A stretch of DNA of 30,529 nt from an uncultured Steroidobacter sp. (GTDB taxonomy: Bacteria > Pseudomonadota > Gammaproteobacteria > Steroidobacterales > Steroidobacteraceae), in NCBI RefSeq assembly GCF_937958065.1, contig NZ_CALFXI010000044.1, forward strand, positions 1 to 30,529, in the 5' to 3' direction. This document shows, one piece after another, positions 1-6,787 of this stretch. Within the stretch, counting starts at the first letter, position 1, and each line of letters begins with the position of its first letter. The notes below the pieces were generated by a model. The model searched no databases. It was not told where the DNA came from and was given only the letters and a program-made list of their open reading frames with translations. Made by a program: the position numbers and the translations under genes.

Positions 1-15
1 GGTGCGCATTGGATC

Positions 16-1410
16 TCAGCTACGCCGCCAGGTCGTCGTCCCGTCCGGCTTGTCTTCGAGCACGATGCCCGCATCGGACAATTGCTGCCTGATCCGATCC
101 GCCTCTTTGAAGTTCTTGGCCGTGCGCGCAGCCTTGCGCTCGCCGATGAGGCGCTCGATATCGGCGTCGCCGAGCGATGAAGCGCCGACGCCCTTGCGCA
201 GGAAGTCCTCCGGCGCCAGCTGAAGCAATCCGAGAACGCCAGCAAGCTTCTTGAGCTCAGCGGCGAGCTCACTGGCGGTTGCAGTGTCGCCCGCGCTCTT
301 CGCGCGATTGATCTCCGTCGCCAATGTTTGTAAGGCTGCGATCGCGTCTGGCGTGTTGAAGTCGTCATCCATCGCCGCTTCGAAACGTCGCGTGGCCTCG
401 CTCGGCTGGTAGCTGCTCGCCGGCCTCACATCACGCAGGGCCGTGTACAACCGCCCCAGCGCCGCATCCGCCTGCTCGATCTGCACCAGCGAATAATTGA
501 TCGGGCCGCGATACTGACTCGAAGCGAGAAAGAACCGCAGCACTTCCGGATCTCGCAGATGCCCCGAGTCCAGCACGTCGCGAATACGGAAGAAGTTGCC
601 GAGCGACTTCGACATCTTCTCGTCGTCGACATTCACGAAGCCGTTGTGCATCCAGAACGCCGCGAACGTGTCGCCCGTGGCCGCGCACGACTGCGCGATT
701 TCGTTTTCGTGGTGCGGGAATTTCAGATCCATGCCGCCGCCGTGGATGTCGAAATGCGAGCCGAGCAGATCGAGCGACATCGCCGAGCATTCGATGTGCC
801 AGCCCGGCCGGCCATCGCCCCACGGCGAAGGCCAGAACGGCTCGCCCGGCTTGGCTCGCTTCCACAGCACGAAATCCGCCGGATCGTGCTTCGCTTCATC
901 CACCGCGACGCGCGCGCCCGCGCGCAGGTCTTCCAAGGCTCGGCCGGACAACTTGCCGTATGGCGCGAACTTCGACACCGAGTACAGCACGTCGCCATTG
1001 CTCGCCACATACGCGTAGCCCTTGTCGATCAGCTGCTGCGTCATCGCGATGATGCCGGGAATGTGCTCGGTCGCCTTCGGCTCGTGCGTCGGGCGCAGGA
1101 TGCCGAGGCGGTCGTAATCCTCGTGCATGAACTTGATGAAGCGTTCCGTCAGCGACTGGATGGACTCGCCGTTCTCCGCGGCGCGCTTGATGATCTTGTC
1201 GTCGATGTCCGTGATGTTACGAACGAAGTTCACCTGATAGCCGCGATACTCCAGGTAGCGCCGCACGATATCGAACGCGACCTTGGAGCGCGCGTGGCCG
1301 ATGTGGGTGAAGTCATAAACCGTATCGCCGCACACATACATGCGGACGACGCCCGGCTCGTGGGTGGTGAACTCTTCCTTGCGACCGGTCAGTGAGTTGA
1401 ATATCTGCAT
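16..1410 (-). CDS. cysS: Cysteine--tRNA ligase
   Basis: Class I aminoacyl-tRNA synthetase that charges tRNA-Cys with cysteine in the cytoplasm. The 464-residue product is normal for the family and complete at both ends. Seen directly: HIGH signature at residues 36–39, KMSKS at 265–269, and the zinc-site residues expected in CysRS (C27 in VCGDTVYD, C208 in HIECS, and H233/H234 with E237 in the PHHENE stretch). It starts at an ATG 12 bp after the gltX stop on the same strand, so the two synthetase genes very likely form one transcript with gltX first. The C-terminal helical anticodon region (about 320–464) is present. Nothing looks truncated or frameshifted. Confidence 0.97.
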   Translation of the reverse strand: MQIFNSLTGRKEEFTTHEPGVVRMYVCGDTVYDFTHIGHARSKVAFDIVRRYLEYRGYQVNFVRNITDIDDKIIKRAAENGESIQSLTERFIKFMHEDYDRLGILRPTHEPKATEHIPGIIAMTQQLIDKGYAYVASNGDVLYSVSKFAPYGKLSGRALEDLRAGARVAVDEAKHDPADFVLWKRAKPGEPFWPSPWGDGRPGWHIECSAMSLDLLGSHFDIHGGGMDLKFPHHENEIAQSCAATGDTFAAFWMHNGFVNVDDEKMSKSLGNFFRIRDVLDSGHLRDPEVLRFFLASSQYRGPINYSLVQIEQADAALGRLYTALRDVRPASSYQPSEATRRFEAAMDDDFNTPDAIAALQTLATEINRAKSAGDTATASELAAELKKLAGVLGLLQLAPEDFLRKGVGASSLGDADIERLIGERKAARTAKNFKEADRIRQQLSDAGIVLEDKPDGTTTWRRS

Positions 1411-1422
1411 AGGCGGATTGTG

Positions 1423-2865
1423 TCAGACCGCGAGCCGGCGGGCATGCTCGAGCCGTGCCTGCACTTCGGCGAATGGCAGCAAGGCCAGCATGGGGGCCAG
1501 TTCCGGCCCGTGGGTGAAACCCGTCAGCGCGGCGCGCAACGGCATGAACAACGCGGGGCCCTTCTTGCCCGCCGCCTGCCCCAGCGCTTTCACGGCCTGT
1601 TTGAATTCGGCGCCGGGATGACCGATGAGCTTCAGGGCCTCGGTGAAAAAGCCCTCGCCCGCCTCGCGAATCGCGGCGAGCGCGGTGGGCTCGAATGCAT
1701 CGAGCTTGCCGAAGATCACGTTGGCCCAGGCCCTGGCGTCCGAGGGCAGCTCGATGTTCGCGCGTGCGACGCTGACGAACTGCGCCTTTTGCTGAGCATC
1801 CAGACCTGGCGGCAGTTCGGCCGCAATCCAGCTCAGGAACTCCTCCGTCGACAGATGCGCGACCGTTTCTTTCTGCCAGTGACGCAGCTGCGCTTCATCG
1901 AACTTGGCGGCAGCGCGGCCGAGCCGGGTCAGATCGAAGTCGGCGATCAGGCCCGCCTCGTCCAGCCAGCCATCGCTCACGCAGGAGTGACCGAGTCGCA
2001 CCAGGTGATTACGCAAAGCGCCCGGCAGATAACCGTGCTCACGCAGATCTCGGAGGCTCGTGTCGCCGTGACGTTTGGATAGCGGCGCGCCATCCATGCC
2101 GAGCAGCAGCGCAACGTGCGCGTACCGAGGAATGCGCAGGCCCAGGGCCTGCAACAGCAGGATCTGGCGCGGCGTATTGGTCATGTGATCGTCGCCACGC
2201 AGGACCAGCGTCACGCCCATCAACGCGTCGTCCACCGCGTTGGAGAAAAAGAACGCAGTGCTGCCGTCGGTGCGACGAATGATGAAATCGCCGATGTCGT
2301 CGGTGTTGAAGCGCTGCTCGCCGTGGACCACATCGACGAACGACACCGTCTGCCCCTCCGGCACGCGAAAGCGCAGCGCCGCGGGCAAGCCTCGCGCCAG
2401 ACGTTCGGCGCGCTCCTCCGTCGTGAGATTCCGGCAGGTGCCCGCATAGCGCGGCGGCTGACCGGCGGCAAGCTGGCGCTTGCGCGAAATGTTCAGCTCG
2501 GTGGGCGTGCAGAAACAGGGATACGTCAGCCCCGCGGCATCCAGCCGCGACAGCCATTCGTCATAAAGCGTCCGGCGCTCCTGCTGGCGGTACGGCGCGT
2601 GCGGACCGCCGATGTCCGGCCCCTCGTCCCAGTCGATGCCCAGCCATTTCAGATCGGCGTACAGCGCGATCATGAACTCGTCGGTGGAGCGCGCCTCGTC
2701 GGTATCCTCGACGCGCAGGATGAAGCGCCCGCCGGCCTTGCGGGCGGCGAGAAAGCTCAGCAGCGCGGTGCGAGCGTTGCCCAGGTGCAGATACCCGGTC
2801 GGGCTGGGCGCAAAACGCGTGACGACCGGGTCGGGGGACTCTGAAGACATCGAATCTGAAGGCAT
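1423..2865 (-). CDS. gltX: Glutamate--tRNA ligase
   Basis: Class I synthetase that attaches glutamate to tRNA-Glu. At 480 residues it has the usual full length, including the C-terminal anticodon-binding helices, so it is not the short Glu-Q-tRNA(Asp) synthetase. Seen directly: the ATP-binding signature as HLGN at residues 27–30 and the second signature as LSKRH at 262–266. The zinc-binding insert has C117, C119, Y140 and C144 (CFC ... YAGTC); the His that E. coli GltX has two residues after its last Cys is Asn here. The ATG at 2865 has a GGAAG about 9 nt upstream; a second ATG at 2850 lacks any Shine-Dalgarno. It leads cysS and faces a divergent cyclophilin gene. HLGNAR and the changed zinc ligand are less common than the HIGG-type sequence, so a non-discriminating paralogue cannot be excluded. 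Confidence 0.93.
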   Translation of the reverse strand: MPSDSMSSESPDPVVTRFAPSPTGYLHLGNARTALLSFLAARKAGGRFILRVEDTDEARSTDEFMIALYADLKWLGIDWDEGPDIGGPHAPYRQQERRTLYDEWLSRLDAAGLTYPCFCTPTELNISRKRQLAAGQPPRYAGTCRNLTTEERAERLARGLPAALRFRVPEGQTVSFVDVVHGEQRFNTDDIGDFIIRRTDGSTAFFFSNAVDDALMGVTLVLRGDDHMTNTPRQILLLQALGLRIPRYAHVALLLGMDGAPLSKRHGDTSLRDLREHGYLPGALRNHLVRLGHSCVSDGWLDEAGLIADFDLTRLGRAAAKFDEAQLRHWQKETVAHLSTEEFLSWIAAELPPGLDAQQKAQFVSVARANIELPSDARAWANVIFGKLDAFEPTALAAIREAGEGFFTEALKLIGHPGAEFKQAVKALGQAAGKKGPALFMPLRAALTGFTHGPELAPMLALLPFAEVQARLEHARRLAV

Positions 2866-2891
2866 TTGGAGGTGCTTCCGTGAAGCCGCGC

Positions 2892-2897
2892 ATTCTA
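2892..2897 (-). promoter_or_regulatory. Possible -10 box for gltX–cysS
   Basis: Read on the minus strand the sequence is TATAGAAT followed at once by a GC-rich GCGCGG stretch, about 27 bp before the gltX start. It lies in the 124-bp divergent gap between gltX and the cyclophilin gene. No convincing -35 hexamer is visible at 16–18 bp. On the plus strand a TGATAAGAT at 2952–2960 could serve the cyclophilin gene, again without a clear -35. The call rests on the -10 match and position only. Confidence 0.3.
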
Positions 2898-2989
2898 TAC
2901 GGCCGGCGCTATTGGCGCTGTAAGAGCCGGGGAGGCTCCGGCGGCGGTCTTTGATAAGATCGCCGGCCTAATCCCTACGGCGGTCACTC

Positions 2990-3568
2990 ATGCGCATTCC
3001 TGGATTTGCTCGCCTCCCGGGCCTGTTCGCGGCCCTGCTGCTCGCGTTTTCGTCACTGGCTTCGGCCCAGTCCGCGCCTCGCGTGCGGGTGGAAACGAGC
3101 CTGGGCAGTTTCGTGATCGAGCTGGATCCGCAGCGCGCGCCACTGACGGTGGCGTCGTTTCTCGAATACGTCAAAGCCGGCCACTACACCGACACCGTGT
3201 TCCATCGCGTGATCGGCAACTTCGTGGTTCAGGGCGGCGGTTTCGACACCAACTATGTCGAAAAGCCCACCCGGCCCGGCACGCCCAACGAGTCCGGCAA
3301 CGGTCTGTCGAACCGTCGCGGCACGGTCGGCCTCGCGCGCACCGGCGAGCCTCACAGCGGCACGGCCCAGTTCTACGTGAACCTGGCGGACAACGCGGCG
3401 CTCGACCCGCAAGCCAGCCGCTGGGGGTACGCGGTGTTCGGGCGCGTGGTCGACGGCATGACCGTGGTGGATGAGATCGGCGCGGTCGCCACCGGCAATC
3501 TGGGACCGTTCGATCGCGATGCGCCGCTGCAGCCCATCCTGATCAAGCGAGTCGAACTGTTGCAATGA
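2990..3568 (+). CDS. Exported cyclophilin-type peptidyl-prolyl isomerase
   Basis: Catalyses cis–trans isomerisation of peptidyl-proline bonds. The 192-residue product starts with a typical signal peptide: basic MRIPGFARLPG, a hydrophobic stretch (12–22) and an ASA|Q cleavage site near residue 26, so it should act in the periplasm like PpiA. The cyclophilin fold is clear from FHRVIGNFVVQGGGF (71–85), the GTVGLAR and AQFYVNL segments, and VFGRVVDGM near the C-terminus. Its stop overlaps the lpxH start by 4 bp (ATGA), so the two are translationally coupled. A cyclophilin gene between cysS and lpxH is a familiar arrangement in gammaproteobacteria, although the local copy there is often the cytoplasmic PpiB. 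Confidence 0.93.
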   Translation: MRIPGFARLPGLFAALLLAFSSLASAQSAPRVRVETSLGSFVIELDPQRAPLTVASFLEYVKAGHYTDTVFHRVIGNFVVQGGGFDTNYVEKPTRPGTPNESGNGLSNRRGTVGLARTGEPHSGTAQFYVNLADNAALDPQASRWGYAVFGRVVDGMTVVDEIGAVATGNLGPFDRDAPLQPILIKRVELLQ

Positions 3569-4317
3569 GCGCGGCCGCGTCCAGCCCGGCGACGCTGTTC
3601 ATTTCCGACCTGCACCTGGACGGCGAGCGCCCCGACATCACGGCGCAGTTCCTCGAGTTCCTGGAACGCGAGGCGCGCCACGCGGCGGCGCTGTACATCC
3701 TGGGCGATCTGTTCGAAGCGTGGATCGGCGACGATGACCCGGACTCGGACAAGCGGCGTGTCATGGCAGCGCTGAAGTCGCTGACGCAAGGCGGTGTGCC
3801 GGTTTATTTCATCCACGGCAATCGTGACTTTCTGATCGGACGGCGGTTCGCGAAAGACACGGGAGTGAAGTTGCTGGCGGATGGGACGCTGATCGAGCTG
3901 TACGGCAAGCGCGTGCTGCTCATGCACGGCGACACGTTGTGTATCGACGATCCGGATTATCAGCGGTTGCGGAGGATCGTGCGCAATCCGCTGGTGCAGT
4001 TCGTGTTGCGATGTCTGTCGTTGCCGCAGCGGCAGAAGCTGGCGGCGAAGATGCGCGCGGGCAGCAAGAAGCACATCGAGTCGATGGATCGGAGCAAGCC
4101 GCAGATCATGGATGTGAATCAGGGCGCGGTGTGTCGCACGTTCGAGCAGGAACATGCGGATGTGATCGTGCACGGCCACACGCACCGGCCGGCGGTTCAT
4201 GAGGTCCCTGTGGGAGATCGCGTCGCCAAGCGGATCGTGCTCGGCGACTGGTACGAGCAAGGGAGTGTGCTCAGATGGGATGAGCGGGGCTTCGAGCTGG
4301 CGGGACTGGGGCGCTAA
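3565..4317 (+). CDS. lpxH: UDP-2,3-diacylglucosamine diphosphatase
   Basis: Calcineurin-like metallophosphoesterase that hydrolyses UDP-2,3-diacylglucosamine to lipid X and UMP at the inner membrane, the fourth step of lipid A synthesis. The 250-residue product is slightly longer than E. coli LpxH (240). Metal-binding motifs are all visible: DLH at 15–17, GDLFEAWIGDDD from 47, GNRD at 85–88, the single His in LLMHGD, and GHTH near 208. The start overlaps the upstream cyclophilin stop by 4 bp. The gene ends directly at a repeat array: the first ~74-bp unit begins at the base after the stop codon. Its presence confirms an outer membrane with lipid A. Confidence 0.95.
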   Translation: MSAAASSPATLFISDLHLDGERPDITAQFLEFLEREARHAAALYILGDLFEAWIGDDDPDSDKRRVMAALKSLTQGGVPVYFIHGNRDFLIGRRFAKDTGVKLLADGTLIELYGKRVLLMHGDTLCIDDPDYQRLRRIVRNPLVQFVLRCLSLPQRQKLAAKMRAGSKKHIESMDRSKPQIMDVNQGAVCRTFEQEHADVIVHGHTHRPAVHEVPVGDRVAKRIVLGDWYEQGSVLRWDERGFELAGLGR

Positions 4318-4589
4318 GAGGCGCGGTGGTCCGCGTCATCGGGGAGGGACCTACCTCCTTCCGGCACCGGCTTTGGCCGGGAGAGGAGTCAGAGGCGCAG
4401 TGGTCCGCGTCATCGGGAGTGACCTACCTCCTTCCGGCACCGGTCTTGGCCGGAAGAGGAGTCAGCGGGCGCGGTGGTCCGCGTCATCGGGAGTGACCTA
4501 CCTCCTTCCGGCACCGGCTTTGGCCGGGAGAGGAGTCAGAGGCGCGGTGGTCCGCGTCATCGGGAGTGACCTACCTCCTTCCGGCACCG
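4318..4589. repeat. Four ~74-bp tandem repeats after lpxH
   Basis: Four near-identical units start at about 4318, 4392, 4465 and 4539; the shared CCGCGTCATCGGG lies at 4331, 4405, 4479 and 4552, giving periods of 74, 74 and 73. Each unit reads GGTCCGCGTCATCGGGAGTG, then ACCTACCTCCTTCCGGCACC, then a GGCTTTGGCC-like dyad and AGAGGAGTCA. Unit 1 differs in GGGGAGGG; unit 2 has a GTCTTGGCCGGAAG variant. The fourth unit departs from the consensus near 4590, where it becomes the left arm and core of the foldback element. Each unit can form a small hairpin (TTCCGGC with GCCGGAA in unit 2). No promoter or T-run terminator is visible. A frame is open on the plus strand from 4199 to 4702, but this is not a gene. 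Confidence 0.9.
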
Positions 4590-4705
4590 GGCTCGGCCGG
4601 AGCGCACTGCGCTCCTCACCGCACGTCCATGATGAGCCCTGCTGTTGCGACCCCGTCCATGTGTCGCAAAGCTGCCGGAAGGAGGTAGGTCACTCCCGAT
4701 GACGC
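4554..4705 (+). repeat. Foldback element, copy 1
   Basis: A perfect 33-bp inverted repeat at 4554–4586 and 4673–4705 encloses an 86-bp spacer. The left arm runs GCGTCATC ... CTCCTTCCGGCA and the right arm is its exact reverse complement. Inside the spacer are an AGCGC/GCGCT mini-hairpin (from 4601) and a 7-bp stem TTGCGAC (4645–4651) with GTCGCAA (4663–4669) around an 11-nt loop. The spacer is about 87% identical to the reverse-complemented spacer of the element at 13036–13188. The left arm is also the arm repeated in the upstream tandem array. No transposase or clear target-site duplication is seen. Function is unknown; it may act as a structured RNA, a foldback DNA element or a non-autonomous mobile repeat. 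Confidence 0.88.
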
Positions 4706-4711
4706 CGAAAC

Positions 4712-4788
4712 GTCACAGTGCGCGTGAGGAATGTTCCCGAGCGCGGTCACAGTAGGCGGCGAGGAATGCTCCCGAATCGCAGTCACAG
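4712..4788. repeat. Interspersed short repeat, two motifs alternating
   Basis: GTCACAG occurs at 4712, 4746 and 4782, and between the copies lies GAGGAATGYTCCCGA at 4726 and 4761. The spacing of 34–36 bp is close to regular. The array sits in the convergent gap between lpxH and miaE, directly after the foldback element, and ends about 36 bp before the miaE stop. No gene or terminator is visible in it. It looks like a decayed tandem repeat with a ~35-bp period. Confidence 0.7.
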
Positions 4789-4824
4789 CGGCTTCGAGCG
4801 CGAGCAATAGTCCGGCAGCGGGGC

Positions 4825-5463
4825 TCAGCTCGTGGGCAGGCCGGAGTGGAAGCGGAATTGGGGGTCGGGGCTCGTGACCAGATCGGCTTCGATGGTGGCG
4901 AGTTGTTGCAATCTTGCGCGCCAGTCGATGTCACCCGCTCGCTGTTCGGCGAGGCGCAGATACAACCCTTGATGCCTCGCTTCTGAAACAGCGAGGCCTG
5001 TATAGAAACCTCGCAGTGGCTCGGACAGTATCGGGCCGAGGCCCTCGAAGCGCTCGCAGGAGCGGGCTTCGATGAGCGCGCCACACAGCAACAAATCCAG
5101 CAGTCGCGCGGGCTCGGCTCGATTGATCGCGGAACGCAGGCCTTCCGCGTAACGCGACGGCTGCATGCGAGCGAACGGCACACTCAGTTCCTGCATCAAT
5201 TTCTGAACTTGTTCGAAGTGACGCAGCTCTTCACGCGCGAGCCGCGACAGCTTGTCTGTGAGCGCCATGTCTTCGGGATACGAGAAGATCAGGCTCAGCG
5301 CCGTCGAAGCAGCCTTCTTTTCGCAGTTCGCGTGATCGACGAGCAACTCACGCCAGCGCTCGCAAGCCACCTCGAACCAGCGAGCCGGTGTCGGCGCCAG
5401 CAGTACGCCAGCGTAGCGACTCGACAGGGTGTCGACAGTTTCGTCTCTGGTCGCGGCGTTCAT
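4825..5463 (-). CDS. miaE: tRNA-(ms2io6A)-hydroxylase
   Basis: Diiron monooxygenase that hydroxylates the isopentenyl group of ms2i6A at tRNA position 37 to ms2io6A, needing oxygen. The 212-residue product matches the ferritin-like MiaE family. Likely iron ligands, in order: E48 (NCEKKA), E79 and H82 (EELRH), E132 (IEARSCERFE), and E161 with H164 (EARH). The start codon overlaps the stop of the upstream kinase gene by 4 bp, so it is the last gene of the cvpA–purF–kinase–miaE run. Assignment is from the ExxH pattern and the characteristic IEARSCERF segment. The coupling to a kinase is unusual. Confidence 0.9.
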   Translation of the reverse strand: MNAATRDETVDTLSSRYAGVLLAPTPARWFEVACERWRELLVDHANCEKKAASTALSLIFSYPEDMALTDKLSRLAREELRHFEQVQKLMQELSVPFARMQPSRYAEGLRSAINRAEPARLLDLLLCGALIEARSCERFEGLGPILSEPLRGFYTGLAVSEARHQGLYLRLAEQRAGDIDWRARLQQLATIEADLVTSPDPQFRFHSGLPTS

Positions 5464-6758
5464 GCGCTGACGACCTCCAGCTGCGTGGCTTCGGCCAACA
5501 ACTCGCGCGCAGAGGCAAACCGATCTGCCGGCTCGATGGCCAGCAGCTTGTTCAGCAGCGGTTGATACACGCTCAGCTCGCCGGTCAACACCGGACGCGG
5601 TGCGTTGCCGTGCAGATAGATCACACCCATGGGCGTCGGCGCGAGGAACGGTTTCTTCCCCGTCAGCATTTCGTGGAAAATCACCCCGAGACTATACAGG
5701 TCGCTGCGCTCGTCGAGCGACTGGCCGTGCCCCTGCTCCGGGCTCATGTAATAGGGCGTGCCGAAGATTTCTCCGGCCTTGGTCATTTCGACATCGACCT
5801 GGAGGTGCCTGGCGAGCCCGAAGTCGATGATGGCGAGCGAGCCGTCGGCGCGCTCCATGATGTTTCCCGGCTTCAGGTCCCGATGCAGCACACCGACTTC
5901 GTGCACGACCTGCAACGCCGCGGCCATTTGCGACAGATACTGCAGCGCCTGCCGCGGCTCCATGCGCCTCGCGATGCGGCCGCGCAAATCGCCACGCTGG
6001 AAATATTCCATGGCGATGTACGCGTGATCATCCGCGATACCCAGATCGAAGATGCGCACCACGTTGGGATGACGGATCTTGGAGATCAGCTCGTACTCCT
6101 GCAGGAATCGCGAGAACTGGAGCTGCTCATCACCCGTCTCGGGCGCGTCTCTCAACACCTTCAAGACCACCAGCTCACCGGCCCGCTCGCTCTCGGCCAG
6201 ATAAACCATCGACGTGCCGCCGACCGCGAGCTCGCGAATGCAACGGTGTCCGAGAATCGTCACCGGTCCGAAACGCGACAGCTGCTCGGCTTGTGAGCTG
6301 GTACGCCACAGCGCCAGTTCCTGCCGGCGACGCTGGACCGCGTCACGTAACGCATTCGCCAGCCGGCGATGATCGATGCGCTCGCGAACGATGCTTTCAA
6401 CCGCGCCGCGTTCCACTACGCGCACGGCGAGCGCCGGATCGTCGCCCGGAGCGAGATAGATGATGGGCGGGAAGCCAGGACGATAGAGGAAATTTTCCAG
6501 CCATTCCTCGCCGCGACCGCGCTCGCTGCGGTCATCGAGCAGCACGGCGTCGTAACCCGCGGCGGTGAACCCGGAATGCAACCGCCCGGAAAGCAGCGGT
6601 GCGTGCACGCGGCACTCCGCATCCGACCAGACGATGGAGATGTGATGTTCGAGCGCGCGCGCCAGGTCGGTGTGATCGGTGACGATCATCACGCGCGGCG
6701 CCAGATTGGCGGACGCCGCGGCGAGAGGTCGGGACGCTGGACCGGCAGGCAGAGCCAC
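5460..6758 (-). CDS. Receiver-like domain fused to Ser/Thr protein kinase
   Basis: A 432-residue soluble protein. Residues ~22–145 resemble a response-regulator receiver: VMIVTD strand, an AVLLDD strand with D75/D76 where the phosphoacceptor would sit, and IIYLAPG; the usual conserved Lys of the last strand is not evident, so phosphotransfer is uncertain. Residues ~165–425 are a Hanks-type kinase with all catalytic elements: K200 (VVLK), HRDLKPGN at 292–299 with D294, DFG at 312–314, and a GTPYYMSPEQ activation segment. There is no transmembrane helix or sensor domain. The start is a GTG 29 bp after purF, and the stop overlaps miaE by 4 bp. The substrate is unknown; position suggests a link to purine synthesis or tRNA modification, but that is inference. 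Confidence 0.88.
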   Translation of the reverse strand: MALPAGPASRPLAAASANLAPRVMIVTDHTDLARALEHHISIVWSDAECRVHAPLLSGRLHSGFTAAGYDAVLLDDRSERGRGEEWLENFLYRPGFPPIIYLAPGDDPALAVRVVERGAVESIVRERIDHRRLANALRDAVQRRRQELALWRTSSQAEQLSRFGPVTILGHRCIRELAVGGTSMVYLAESERAGELVVLKVLRDAPETGDEQLQFSRFLQEYELISKIRHPNVVRIFDLGIADDHAYIAMEYFQRGDLRGRIARRMEPRQALQYLSQMAAALQVVHEVGVLHRDLKPGNIMERADGSLAIIDFGLARHLQVDVEMTKAGEIFGTPYYMSPEQGHGQSLDERSDLYSLGVIFHEMLTGKKPFLAPTPMGVIYLHGNAPRPVLTGELSVYQPLLNKLLAIEPADRFASARELLAEATQLEVVSA

Positions 6759-6787
6759 GACTTCAGCTCACGTTGCCGGCCGGGCGA

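Noticed and set aside
2924..2938. GAGCC/GGCTC hairpin in the gltX–cyclophilin gap as a leader regulator
   Set aside because: Five base pairs with no alternative fold or leader peptide; a tRNA-type T-box is not expected in this group and none of its motifs was seen.
4318..4589. CRISPR array
   Set aside because: The units are contiguous ~74-bp direct repeats without unique spacers, and there are no cas genes nearby.
4616..4702. A short conserved peptide (RSSPHVHDxPCCC) encoded by both copies of the foldback element
   Set aside because: The open frame exists in both copies, but several differences change amino acids (for example E to G, D to G, P to L, H to P) while keeping base pairs. Selection appears to act on structure, and there is no shared start or ribosome site.
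4199..4702. A 167-residue protein across the lpxH end and the tandem repeats
   Set aside because: It starts inside lpxH in another frame and its repeated sequence only mirrors the DNA repeat.
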